A DNA stretch of 64,000 nt from Candidatus Coprenecus pullicola (GTDB taxonomy: Bacteria; Bacteroidota; Bacteroidia; Bacteroidales; UBA932): NCBI GenBank assembly GCA_018711925.1, contig DVHR01000086.1, positions 1 to 64,000 on the forward strand. The letters are read 5' to 3'. A model generated the notes under the pieces. That model saw nothing but the letters and a program-made list of their open reading frames with translations, did no database searches and was not told where the DNA came from. Each line of letters starts with the position of its first letter. Position 1 is the stretch's first letter. This document shows positions 55,888 to 64,000 of this stretch, in pieces. A program made the position numbers and the translations under genes.

Positions 55888-57075
55888 ATGAAGAAAAGTA
55901 TCAGAAACGGGATTATAGTTCTGGCATCGTGCCTCGTAGTGGCATCGTCCCTGGGAATATGGATAATGACAGGAAGCCAGGGTCGGGAGAGTCTCTCCCT
56001 TGAGACCGCTGCAGTGACCAGAACGGACATACACAACTCAGTAACGGCTACGGGGACTGTAGAGCCTGTCACACTGGTAGATGTCGGCACACAGGTCTCC
56101 GGCATCATCGACAAGCTGTATGTGGACTACAATGATCATGTGAAAGCCGGACAGCTGATAGCCGAGATGGACAAGGTGACACTGGAATCGGAGCTGGAGC
56201 AGGCCGAAGCCCAGCTTTCCAGCAGCAAGACCGAGTACGAGTACCGTATGAAGGAGTACCTGCGTACTGAACAGCTGTATAAAAAAGAACTGGTGAGCGA
56301 TGCCGAATACGACGAGGCTCTGTACCTGTATGAGACCGCAAAGAACGCATACGAACAGAACAAGGCCTCTATCGTAGGAGTACGCCGCAATCTGGGATAC
56401 GCAACCATCACCTCGCCCATTGACGGAGTGGTCATCAGCCGGGCTGTCGAGGAGGGACAGACCGTGGCCGCCGGATTCGAGACCCCTACCCTGTTCACCA
56501 TAGCGAATGACTTGAAAGACATGCAGGTTGTAGCCGATGTGGATGAAGCCGACATAGGCTATGTGGCAGAGGGGCAGAGGGTGGAATTTACAGTAGACGC
56601 CTATCCCGATGACGTGTTCACAGGCAATGTAAAGCAAGTACGCCTGGAAGCGACTACCGAGTCAAGCGTAGTCACTTACGAAGTAGTGATATCAGCGTCC
56701 AACCCGGATCTGAAGCTCAAACCAGGACTTACGGCCAATGTGACGATATATACATTAGACAGACAGGACGTGTGTGCAGTTCCGTCCAAGGCTCTGCGGT
56801 TTGTGCCGGATACAGAACTCCTTTCTAAATTGGGTTTAAGTGTTTCAGGAGTTCCTGCCGGCACGGCCGCATCCGGGACGGTCTGGGTTGTCGACGGACA
56901 GACAGTACGTCCGGTGAGCGTGTCCACCGGTGTCACGGACGGAGATGTCACCGAGATCATCTCCGGCATACAGGAGGGCGAGCTGGTGGCTCTGGGCCTG
57001 AAAATGGCAGTACCTGAAGTCAAGTCACAGGAACAGCAGGAACGCAGCCCCTTCATGCCCGGTCCCCCGAGATAA
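55888..57075 (+). CDS. MacA-like periplasmic adaptor
   Basis: VTATGTVEPVTLVDVGTQVSGIIDKLYVDYNDHVKAGQLIAEMD...ITSPIDGVVISRAVEEGQTVAAGFETPTLFTIANDLKDMQVVADVDEADIG. Confidence 0.94.
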   Translation: MKKSIRNGIIVLASCLVVASSLGIWIMTGSQGRESLSLETAAVTRTDIHNSVTATGTVEPVTLVDVGTQVSGIIDKLYVDYNDHVKAGQLIAEMDKVTLESELEQAEAQLSSSKTEYEYRMKEYLRTEQLYKKELVSDAEYDEALYLYETAKNAYEQNKASIVGVRRNLGYATITSPIDGVVISRAVEEGQTVAAGFETPTLFTIANDLKDMQVVADVDEADIGYVAEGQRVEFTVDAYPDDVFTGNVKQVRLEATTESSVVTYEVVISASNPDLKLKPGLTANVTIYTLDRQDVCAVPSKALRFVPDTELLSKLGLSVSGVPAGTAASGTVWVVDGQTVRPVSVSTGVTDGDVTEIISGIQEGELVALGLKMAVPEVKSQEQQERSPFMPGPPR

Positions 57076-57086
57076 TAAATACAGCC

Positions 57087-57827
57087 ATGAGAGATATTAT
57101 CAGACTTGAGGATATAAGACGGGACTTCATAGTAGGAGAAGAGACCGTACACGCTCTGCGCGGAGTATCATTCAACATCTCCGAAGGAGAATTTGTCACC
57201 GTCATGGGTACTTCCGGCTCAGGCAAGTCCACACTGCTCAATATTCTGGGATGTCTGGACACTCCCACTTCAGGAGAATACTATCTGGACGGAGTGTCTG
57301 TAAGGACAATGGACAAGAACCGGAGGGCCGTGCTCCGCAACCGGAAGATAGGATTCGTATTCCAGAACTACAATCTGCTTCCGAAAACCACAGCTGTGGA
57401 GAATGTGGAACTGCCGCTGATGTACAATCCCTCATGCTCCGCCCGTCAGCGAAGGGAGAAGGCCGTGGCAGCACTTGAGGCTGTGGGACTGGGAGACCGG
57501 CTCATGCACAAAAGCAATCAGATGTCCGGAGGCCAGATGCAGAGAGTGGCCATAGCCCGGGCCCTGGTCAATGATCCGGCCGTCATTCTGGCCGACGAAG
57601 CCACGGGCAACCTGGACACGCGTACCAGCTGCGAGGTACTGGTCCTGTTCCAGCAACTTCACAGACAGGGCCGTACAATCATCTTTGTAACACATAATCC
57701 GGACATATCCCGGTACAGCAGCCGGAACATTACTTTAAGGGACGGTCACGTGACAGGTGACGTACGTAATCAGAATATACTGGATGCGGCACGTACCCTG
57801 GCGTCACTTCCAAAAGAGGAGGAATAA
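57087..57827 (+). CDS. ABC transporter ATP-binding protein (MacB-type)
   Basis: [57 protein letters not shown]. Confidence 0.96.
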   Translation: MRDIIRLEDIRRDFIVGEETVHALRGVSFNISEGEFVTVMGTSGSGKSTLLNILGCLDTPTSGEYYLDGVSVRTMDKNRRAVLRNRKIGFVFQNYNLLPKTTAVENVELPLMYNPSCSARQRREKAVAALEAVGLGDRLMHKSNQMSGGQMQRVAIARALVNDPAVILADEATGNLDTRTSCEVLVLFQQLHRQGRTIIFVTHNPDISRYSSRNITLRDGHVTGDVRNQNILDAARTLASLPKEEE

Positions 57828-57830
57828 ACC

Positions 57831-59051
57831 ATGAATCTCGCCAATCTGTTCAAAATAGCATTGAAGGCACTCGGAAACAACAAGTTCCGGGGTTTCCTGA
57901 CCATGTTGGGAATCATCATCGGCGTAGCAGCCGTCATCACCATGCTTGCCATCGGCCAAGGCTCGAAGAAGAGCATCCAGGCCCAGATAAGCGAGATGGG
58001 CTCCAACATGATAATGATACATCCCGGAGGAGAGCGCAGGGGCGGAGTAAGGCTCAGCGCCGATGACATGGAGACCCTGAAAATAGAGGATCTGGAGGAT
58101 ATACGGAGCCAGGCCAGTTTCGTAACATACGTCTCCCCGGCGGTGAACAGTTCCGGACAGGCCATCTACGGAGCCAACAACACTCCTACGACAGTGTATG
58201 GAGTCAACCGGGATTATCTGGACATACGACGCTATAAGGTCGAGGAAGGAGAGGCCTTTACGGACAGGGACATACAGACGGCCGCAAAAGTATGCCTTGT
58301 CGGCAAATCCGTAGTCGACGAATTGTTTCCGGACGGACAGAACCCCGTCGGAAAGGTCATCCGCTTCGGCTCCATTCCCCTCCGCATAACGGGAGTTCTT
58401 GAAAGTAAAGGATACAACAGCATGGGCATGGACCAGGACGACCTTATCATAGCTCCCTACACGACAGTCCAGAAACGCATACTGGCCATAACACACTTGC
58501 AGGAGATAGTATGCTCGGCTCTGGCCGAAGAATACACTGAGCAGGCAATAGAGGAGATAACCTCGATACTCAGGGACAATCACCGGCTGAAACCGGCTGA
58601 CGAGGACGATTTCTCCATACGCTCCCAACAGGAGCTGTCATCCATGATGACATCCACCACAGACATGATGACTGTCCTTCTGGCAGCCGTCGCAGGCATA
58701 TCACTGCTTGTAGGAGGCATAGGCATCATGAACATCATGTACGTGTCGGTCACGGAGCGTACCAGGGAGATAGGACTGCGGATGTCCATTGGGGCGAAAG
58801 GACGGGACATTCTGGCACAGTTCCTCATCGAATCCATACTGATAAGCGTGACAGGCGGCCTCATAGGAGTGGTGTTCGGGATCGGAGCGGCCTTTCTGGT
58901 CAACATTCTGGCCTCATATCCCATTTATATCCAGCCTTGGAGCGTCATACTCTCGTTTGCCGTATGTACGGTCACCGGAGTCTTCTTCGGCTGGTATCCG
59001 GCCCGGAAAGCCGCAAGTCTTGACCCTATCGAGGCCATACGCTATGAATAA
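57831..59051 (+). CDS. ABC transporter permease (MacB-type)
   Basis: ALGNNKFRGFLTMLGIIIGVAAVITMLAIGQG; GIGIMNIMYVSVTERTREIGLRMSIGAKGRDILAQFLIESI. Confidence 0.95.
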   Translation: MNLANLFKIALKALGNNKFRGFLTMLGIIIGVAAVITMLAIGQGSKKSIQAQISEMGSNMIMIHPGGERRGGVRLSADDMETLKIEDLEDIRSQASFVTYVSPAVNSSGQAIYGANNTPTTVYGVNRDYLDIRRYKVEEGEAFTDRDIQTAAKVCLVGKSVVDELFPDGQNPVGKVIRFGSIPLRITGVLESKGYNSMGMDQDDLIIAPYTTVQKRILAITHLQEIVCSALAEEYTEQAIEEITSILRDNHRLKPADEDDFSIRSQQELSSMMTSTTDMMTVLLAAVAGISLLVGGIGIMNIMYVSVTERTREIGLRMSIGAKGRDILAQFLIESILISVTGGLIGVVFGIGAAFLVNILASYPIYIQPWSVILSFAVCTVTGVFFGWYPARKAASLDPIEAIRYE

Positions 59052-59079
59052 CCGCAGAAATGCTTAACTTTGCAGAGCC

Positions 59080-60117
59080 ATGACTTCCAGTCAATCGAAA
59101 TACACCGGCATACTGATACACGTCCTGATATGGGCCGTGGTTCTGGTCATGCCCCTGTTTGTAACCTCGCCTGACCGGCCGCTGATGAGCGGAATGGAAT
59201 ACGTACGGTTTCTCGTGGTGCCCATTTCGTTCATGGTGATATTCTACATCAATTACTTTCTGCTGATAGACAGGCTGCTTACCAGACACCGGCTGGCCAT
59301 GTTCATAGTTGTAAACGTCCTTATGGTGGCGGTTGTCATGGCCGCTGTCCATCTGCTGTTCAGATATGTGCTGCCGTCGGACCTGCACCGCCCGCCCAAA
59401 GAAAGACCGCTCATGGACACGCTTATGTTCTTCATGCGCAACGCTCTGATGTACTTTCTGGTAATCGGGGCCAGCGTAGCAGTCCGGATGACCGGAGGCT
59501 GGTACAAGGCCGAGGCCGCCAGAAAGGAACTGGAACACCGGCGTTCGGAAGCCGAGCTTCAGAATCTCAAGAGCCAGATCAACCCGCATTTTCTCTTCAA
59601 CACCTTGAACAATATCTATTCCCTCATCCAGATAGACACCACACGTGCACAGACAGCCCTGCATGACCTCAGCCATCTGCTCAGATACGTGCTGTACGGC
59701 AGCAACAGACAGTCTGTGCCGTTGGATGACGAAGTGCATTTCATACGGGAATACATAGACCTCATGCGTCTCCGTCTGCCCCGCCACGTAAATGTGAACA
59801 TATCACTTACTGGACATTCGGGGACAATGATAGCTCCGCTGCTCTTCATCGCCCTGGTGGAAAACGCATTCAAGCACGGAGTCAGCAATGACAAACCCTC
59901 TTACGTCAATATATGCATCACGTTCGAGGACGGTGCCGTGATATGCGAGACTCACAACAGCTACTTCCCCAAATCAGGAGACACTGACCGCAGCGGCTCA
60001 GGAATAGGCATCTCCAATCTGTCCCGCCGGCTGGAGATGCTGTATCCCGGACACTACATCCTTGAATATGGTCTCAGCGGGGACGAATACCGGACTTATA
60101 TGCGCATCAAACTATAA
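59080..60117 (+). CDS. LytS-type sensor histidine kinase
   Basis: LKSQINPHFLFNTLNNIYSLIQIDTTRAQTALHDLSHLLRYVLY; ALVENAFKHGVSN. Confidence 0.94.
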   Translation: MTSSQSKYTGILIHVLIWAVVLVMPLFVTSPDRPLMSGMEYVRFLVVPISFMVIFYINYFLLIDRLLTRHRLAMFIVVNVLMVAVVMAAVHLLFRYVLPSDLHRPPKERPLMDTLMFFMRNALMYFLVIGASVAVRMTGGWYKAEAARKELEHRRSEAELQNLKSQINPHFLFNTLNNIYSLIQIDTTRAQTALHDLSHLLRYVLYGSNRQSVPLDDEVHFIREYIDLMRLRLPRHVNVNISLTGHSGTMIAPLLFIALVENAFKHGVSNDKPSYVNICITFEDGAVICETHNSYFPKSGDTDRSGSGIGISNLSRRLEMLYPGHYILEYGLSGDEYRTYMRIKL

Positions 60118-60128
60118 CACAATCGCCT

Positions 60129-60851
60129 ATGACTCTAACATGCATGGTTATAGATGACGAGCCTCTGGCCGTGGAACTTCTGGAAGGATATGTCCGGACG
60201 ACTCCTTTCCTGACTCTGCAAGGTTCTTACTGCAGTGCGACAGCGGCCTTCGAGGCTCTGCAGAAGACTCCGGCGGACCTGCTTTTCTGCGACATACAGA
60301 TGCCAGGACTCAGCGGAATGGACCTGGCCCGCCTGCTCCCGGAGCGCACCAGAGTAGTATTCACCACCGCTTTCAGCTCATACGCCGTGGAAGGATACAG
60401 GGTCAATGCCCTGGACTACCTTCTGAAGCCCATCAGTTATCAAGACTTTCTGGCCGCCGCTGAAAAGGCCCTCAAATGGTTTGGAATGAGCGGCCCTGCC
60501 CGGGATACCGGAGGAGCCGCCGACTCGATAATAGTCAAGACCGAATACCGCCTGCTACGGATACCGCTGGCCAGTATCCTGTATATCGAGGGTCTCAAGG
60601 ACTATGTGAAGATATACCTTAAAGATGCCGAGCAGCCCGTACTCTCGCTCATGAGCATGAAATTCCTCGAAGAGGAACTGCCGTCAGACCGTTTTATCAG
60701 AGTTCACCGCTCATTTATCGTACAGCCATCCAACATGTCCTATGTCGAGCACGGCCGGATAGTCTTCGGCAAAGCCCGCATCCCTGTCTCCGACACCTGC
60801 CGCCAGGCTTTCCTGAACTTCCTGTCAGCACACTCCATCTGTCCCCGTTAA
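60129..60851 (+). CDS. LytTR-family response regulator
   Basis: VIDDEPLAVELLEGYV...LLFCDIQMPGLSGMDLARLL...FTTAFSSYAVEGYRVNALDYLLKPISYQDF; LytTR domain FIRVHRSFIVQPSNMSYV. Confidence 0.95.
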   Translation: MTLTCMVIDDEPLAVELLEGYVRTTPFLTLQGSYCSATAAFEALQKTPADLLFCDIQMPGLSGMDLARLLPERTRVVFTTAFSSYAVEGYRVNALDYLLKPISYQDFLAAAEKALKWFGMSGPARDTGGAADSIIVKTEYRLLRIPLASILYIEGLKDYVKIYLKDAEQPVLSLMSMKFLEEELPSDRFIRVHRSFIVQPSNMSYVEHGRIVFGKARIPVSDTCRQAFLNFLSAHSICPR

Positions 60852-60855
60852 CCTG

Positions 60856-61392
60856 TCACGGCATGATGGAGATCTGGTCCGCACGGAAACGCATGTACTC
60901 CTCTTCGGAGAATACGTAGGGCCATGTCATAATACGCATGGGAACAGGCCGGGCATCTTCGTGATAGGCAGGCTGCACATGCTCATAGGGATTGAGGATG
61001 AAACCGTTACGCTCATAGAACAATCTCCGCCTGAGAGTCATCTCATCATCCTCACACGGAGGCTCGATCTCCAGTATCATCGGGATGTCCATACTCTTGA
61101 CATAATCCAGGACCGCCGTACCTGTACCGCGTCCCCTGATCGCGGAGTTGACCGCAAAATGTTCTCCGTACAGATAACCGCTGCCGAAATCCCAGAAAGT
61201 GAAGAATCCCGCCGGGCCGTCCTCTTCCCGCTGCTCGTAAAACACTATGAAATGGAATCTTGCATCGGACAGATATTGCGTCATCTCCGCAGTATCCCTG
61301 CGCTCCTCATACGGAAAACTCTCCTCATAGATTCTCACGCACTCCGCATACAGCCCGTCTTCGGGCGACACAATCCTTCTTGCATTGATCAT
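60856..61392 (-). CDS. GNAT-family N-acetyltransferase
   Basis: YGEHFAVNSAIRGRGTGTAVLDYVKSMDIPMILEIEPP...RLFYERNGFILNPYEHVQPAY. Confidence 0.88.
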   Translation of the reverse strand: MINARRIVSPEDGLYAECVRIYEESFPYEERRDTAEMTQYLSDARFHFIVFYEQREEDGPAGFFTFWDFGSGYLYGEHFAVNSAIRGRGTGTAVLDYVKSMDIPMILEIEPPCEDDEMTLRRRLFYERNGFILNPYEHVQPAYHEDARPVPMRIMTWPYVFSEEEYMRFRADQISIMP

Positions 61393-61413
61393 TGCAGTAT
61401 AGTCTTAAAAGGT

Positions 61414-62439
61414 TTATAGAATATTGACTTCGGGATGAAGGTCCACGCCGAAACGGCTGCGGACATCGGAGCGGACGGCTTCGGCCAGTGCCTGCACCTC
61501 CGCACCTTCGGCTCCTCCCAGATTGACCAGAACCAAAGCCTGCTTCCCGTATACCCCGGCCCTGCCGAGCGAACGGCCCTTCCAGCCGCATTGCTCTATC
61601 AGCCAGCCGGCTGAAAGCTTTACCGAACCCTCACCGTCATGCAATTCATAGAACGGCACAGCCGGCCACTGCCGCTGAAGTTCCTGCAGCCTCGCCCCGG
61701 ACACCACCGGATTGGTGAAGAAACTGCCGGCACTGCCTATTACCGCAGGATCAGGCAACTTGGAACTGCGTACAGAGATCACGGCATCCCTCACATCCCG
61801 CAGAGAGATATCGGAACGGGCGGCCAGAGCATCCGCCAGGGCCTTGTAACCCAGATTGAAATGCGGCCGGAGTCCCAGTCTGAAAGTCACCGACAGCACC
61901 ACGTATTTTTTATTGTCAGGCTGCTTGAAGATACTGCGGCGATAGCCGTATCCGCATTCCGCCGCCTCAAAGACTCTTATTTCCCCATTCCCGACATTCA
62001 ATGTCTCCACCCTGAGTATCAAATCCTTCACCTCCGTCCCATAGGCTCCTATATTCTGTACCGCAGCGGCACCGACCTCACCAGGAATGGCAGATAGATT
62101 CTCCGCCCCGTACCAGCCGCGCTCCACACACATTGCCACGAAATCATCCCATACCACTCCGGAGCCGACCCGCACCACGGCCTGCTCACCGTCCTCATGA
62201 AGCGGTTCGACACCATTGATACGTGAGTGCAGCACCGTCCCCGGCCAGTCTTTGGTAAACAGCAGATTGCTGCCCCCGCCGATATGCAGCCACGGAGACG
62301 GCAGACGGGAGGCCCTAAGCATCTCCGCAGCCTCCAGAAGCTCATTTTCAGAGCCGTATTCCACGAAAGCGGCGGTACGGGCATCTATCCCGAATGTATT
62401 GTGTCCCAGAAGGGAATAATCTCTTTCTATCCTCAGCAT
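61414..62439 (-). CDS. murB: UDP-N-acetylenolpyruvoylglucosamine reductase
   Basis: LGHNTFGIDARTAAFVEY...LHIGGGSNLLFTKDWPGTVL...LSAIPGEVGAAAVQNIGAYGTEVKDLI...GSAGSFFTNPVV. Confidence 0.97.
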   Translation of the reverse strand: MLRIERDYSLLGHNTFGIDARTAAFVEYGSENELLEAAEMLRASRLPSPWLHIGGGSNLLFTKDWPGTVLHSRINGVEPLHEDGEQAVVRVGSGVVWDDFVAMCVERGWYGAENLSAIPGEVGAAAVQNIGAYGTEVKDLILRVETLNVGNGEIRVFEAAECGYGYRRSIFKQPDNKKYVVLSVTFRLGLRPHFNLGYKALADALAARSDISLRDVRDAVISVRSSKLPDPAVIGSAGSFFTNPVVSGARLQELQRQWPAVPFYELHDGEGSVKLSAGWLIEQCGWKGRSLGRAGVYGKQALVLVNLGGAEGAEVQALAEAVRSDVRSRFGVDLHPEVNIL

Positions 62440-62441
62440 GG

Positions 62442-63749
62442 TCAGTCAATCCTGGTGATACGGGCCCCGAGAGCGTTGAGACGGCCCTCTATGTTCTGAT
62501 AACCGCGGTCTATCTGCTCTATGTTGTGAATGCGGCTGGTGCCGACCGCTCCCATCGCGGCGATGAGCATGGCGATACCGGCACGGATATCGGGAGAAGT
62601 CATATCCCGGCCGCGCAGGTTCATCATACGGTTGTGGCCGACGACCACCGCTCTATGCGGGTCGCAGAGGATAATCTGCGCCCCCATGTCTATCAGCTTG
62701 TCCACAAAGAAAAGCCTGCTCTCGAACATCTTCTGGTGTATCAGCACGCAGCCCCTGCACTGTGTGGCCACCACCAGCATTACGCTCAGAAGGTCAGGAG
62801 TAAGGCCCGGCCACGGTGCGTCCGCTATGGTCATGATGGAGCCGTCTAAAAAAGTCTCAATCGCATACTCGTCCTGCGCAGGCACGTAGATATCGTCCCC
62901 TCTCTGCTCAAGGGCAATGCCAAGACGGCGGAAACTCTCGGGGATGATGCCGAGATTGTCGTAGGAGACATTCTTGATTGTAATCTCACTCTGGGTCATG
63001 GCCGCCATACCGATAAAACTGCCCACCTCAATCATATCCGGCAGGACAGTATGCTCAGTGCCGTGCAGCTCAGTCACACCCTCGATGGTAAGAAGATTGG
63101 AAGCGATACCGCTTATCCTGGCCCCCATACGCACCAGCATCCTGCAAAGCTGCTGCAGATACGGCTCGCAGGCGGCATTGTAGATCGTCGTAGTGCCCTC
63201 TGCCAGTACGGCGGCCATAATGATGTTGGCCGTACCGGTCACGGAAGCCTCGTCCAGAAGCATACGGGTACCGCGCAGACGGTCTGCCCTGAGCTCAAAC
63301 GTAGCGTTGTCCTTGTTGTAGGAAAATTCGGCCCCCAGTTTGCGCAGGCCCTCAAAATGGGTATCCAGGCGACGGCGGCCAATCTTGTCCCCGCCTGGCT
63401 TTGCGGTCAGCGCATAGCCGAAACGGGCCAGCATCGGGCCGGTCAGCATGATGGAGCCGCGCAGGGAGGCATTGCGCTTGAGGAACTCGGGAGTACGGAG
63501 ATAATCCATGTCCACATCCTCTGCGCAGAAAGTATAGCGTCCCACTCCCAGCTTCTCCACCTTCACCCCCATATCCTGTAGCAGGGCGATAAGATTATTG
63601 ACATCCAGGATGTCGGGTATATTGCCGACTGTGACTTTCTCCCTGGTCAGCAGCACCGCGCACAGTATCTGGAGCACCTCGTTCTTGGCTCCTTGCGGAT
63701 ATATCTCTCCTGAGAGTCTGTGACCGCCCTCTATGACAAAACAAGACAT
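62442..63749 (-). CDS. murA: UDP-N-acetylglucosamine 1-carboxyvinyltransferase, Asp in place of the catalytic Cys
   Basis: FVIEGGHRLSGEIYPQGAKNEVLQILCAVLL...RASLRGSIMLTGPMLARFG-type EPT fold; PGGDKIGRRRLDTH loop. Confidence 0.95.
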   Translation of the reverse strand: MSCFVIEGGHRLSGEIYPQGAKNEVLQILCAVLLTREKVTVGNIPDILDVNNLIALLQDMGVKVEKLGVGRYTFCAEDVDMDYLRTPEFLKRNASLRGSIMLTGPMLARFGYALTAKPGGDKIGRRRLDTHFEGLRKLGAEFSYNKDNATFELRADRLRGTRMLLDEASVTGTANIIMAAVLAEGTTTIYNAACEPYLQQLCRMLVRMGARISGIASNLLTIEGVTELHGTEHTVLPDMIEVGSFIGMAAMTQSEITIKNVSYDNLGIIPESFRRLGIALEQRGDDIYVPAQDEYAIETFLDGSIMTIADAPWPGLTPDLLSVMLVVATQCRGCVLIHQKMFESRLFFVDKLIDMGAQIILCDPHRAVVVGHNRMMNLRGRDMTSPDIRAGIAMLIAAMGAVGTSRIHNIEQIDRGYQNIEGRLNALGARITRID

Positions 63750-63753
63750 AACG

Positions 63754-64000
63754 TTATCGGATTATTATGGTTTCTTTCAACTGTTGGAGTCCGAGTCCCG
63801 GAAGCTCCTCCTCTATGTAACGTCCGGAACCTGTCTCTGGAATTATTTCTGACACTATTGGAAGGTAGAAAAGCCTCGCTTTCAGTTCCGGCTGCATGCC
63901 ATTGAGCGACACCAGCCGTTGAGCGTCCTTTTCCGTGGTCAGTACGACAGCAGTCGGATGCCTGCGCATACTGGAAAGTATCCGGGACATATCGGATAAG
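63754..64000 (-). CDS. lpxK: Tetraacyldisaccharide 4'-kinase, C-terminal part (5' end outside the window)
   Basis: ...HPTAVVLTTEKDAQRLVSLNGMQPELKARLFYLPIVSEII: LpxK C-terminal TTEKDAVRL-type motif. Confidence 0.8.
   Translation of the reverse strand, partial: LSDMSRILSSMRRHPTAVVLTTEKDAQRLVSLNGMQPELKARLFYLPIVSEIIPETGSGRYIEEELPGLGLQQLKETIIIR

Noticed and set aside
1-64000. tRNA, rRNA, tmRNA, prophage or complete IS element
   Set aside because: No cloverleaf, rRNA segment, integrase, capsid or DDE transposase was recognised by eye; tRNAscan-SE, barrnap and ISEScan would be decisive.

Overview
64-kb chromosomal window from a Bacteroidales-type bacterium. The evidence is TAnnTTTG -7 promoter elements, PorT-, GldH- and RicT-type proteins, and a DUF4465 lipoprotein. 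Most of it is ordinary core and housekeeping DNA: miaA, holB, ricT, trmB, trxA, sdaA, kbl, tsf-rpsB, rpsI-rplM, dusB, pfkA, pepP-like, murB, murA and lpxK. The accessory or less ordinary content, in order, is: (i) a 5'-truncated RhuM-family gene at the left edge that the ORF track misses; (ii) a cobalamin-riboswitch operon of a BtuB-like receptor, a BtuG-like propeller, a DUF4465 lipoprotein and a PKD-like lipoprotein; (iii) an RND efflux operon with a PII-like PG0541-type protein and a TetR regulator; (iv) a mosaic dispersed-repeat family at three loci (~24.4, 26.8-27.2 and 32.1-32.8 kb), including a ~106-bp tandem array whose units carry an 11-bp stem with variable loops; (v) two unannotated tandem single-TM microproteins (38727-38948) with their own promoter, flanked by two identical terminator hairpins; (vi) an Rpn-family PD-(D/E)XK protein with a 12-nt tandem repeat, next to an AraC C-terminal remnant; (vii) two back-to-back ABC exporter cassettes, one behind a near-consensus sigma-54 promoter and divergent from an NtrC-type two-component pair, the other with a TAnnTTTG promoter and a LytTR two-component pair; (viii) MurA with Asp at the usual catalytic Cys position. 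No tRNA, rRNA or CRISPR array was found. All family names come from reading the protein sequences by eye; no database search was run.
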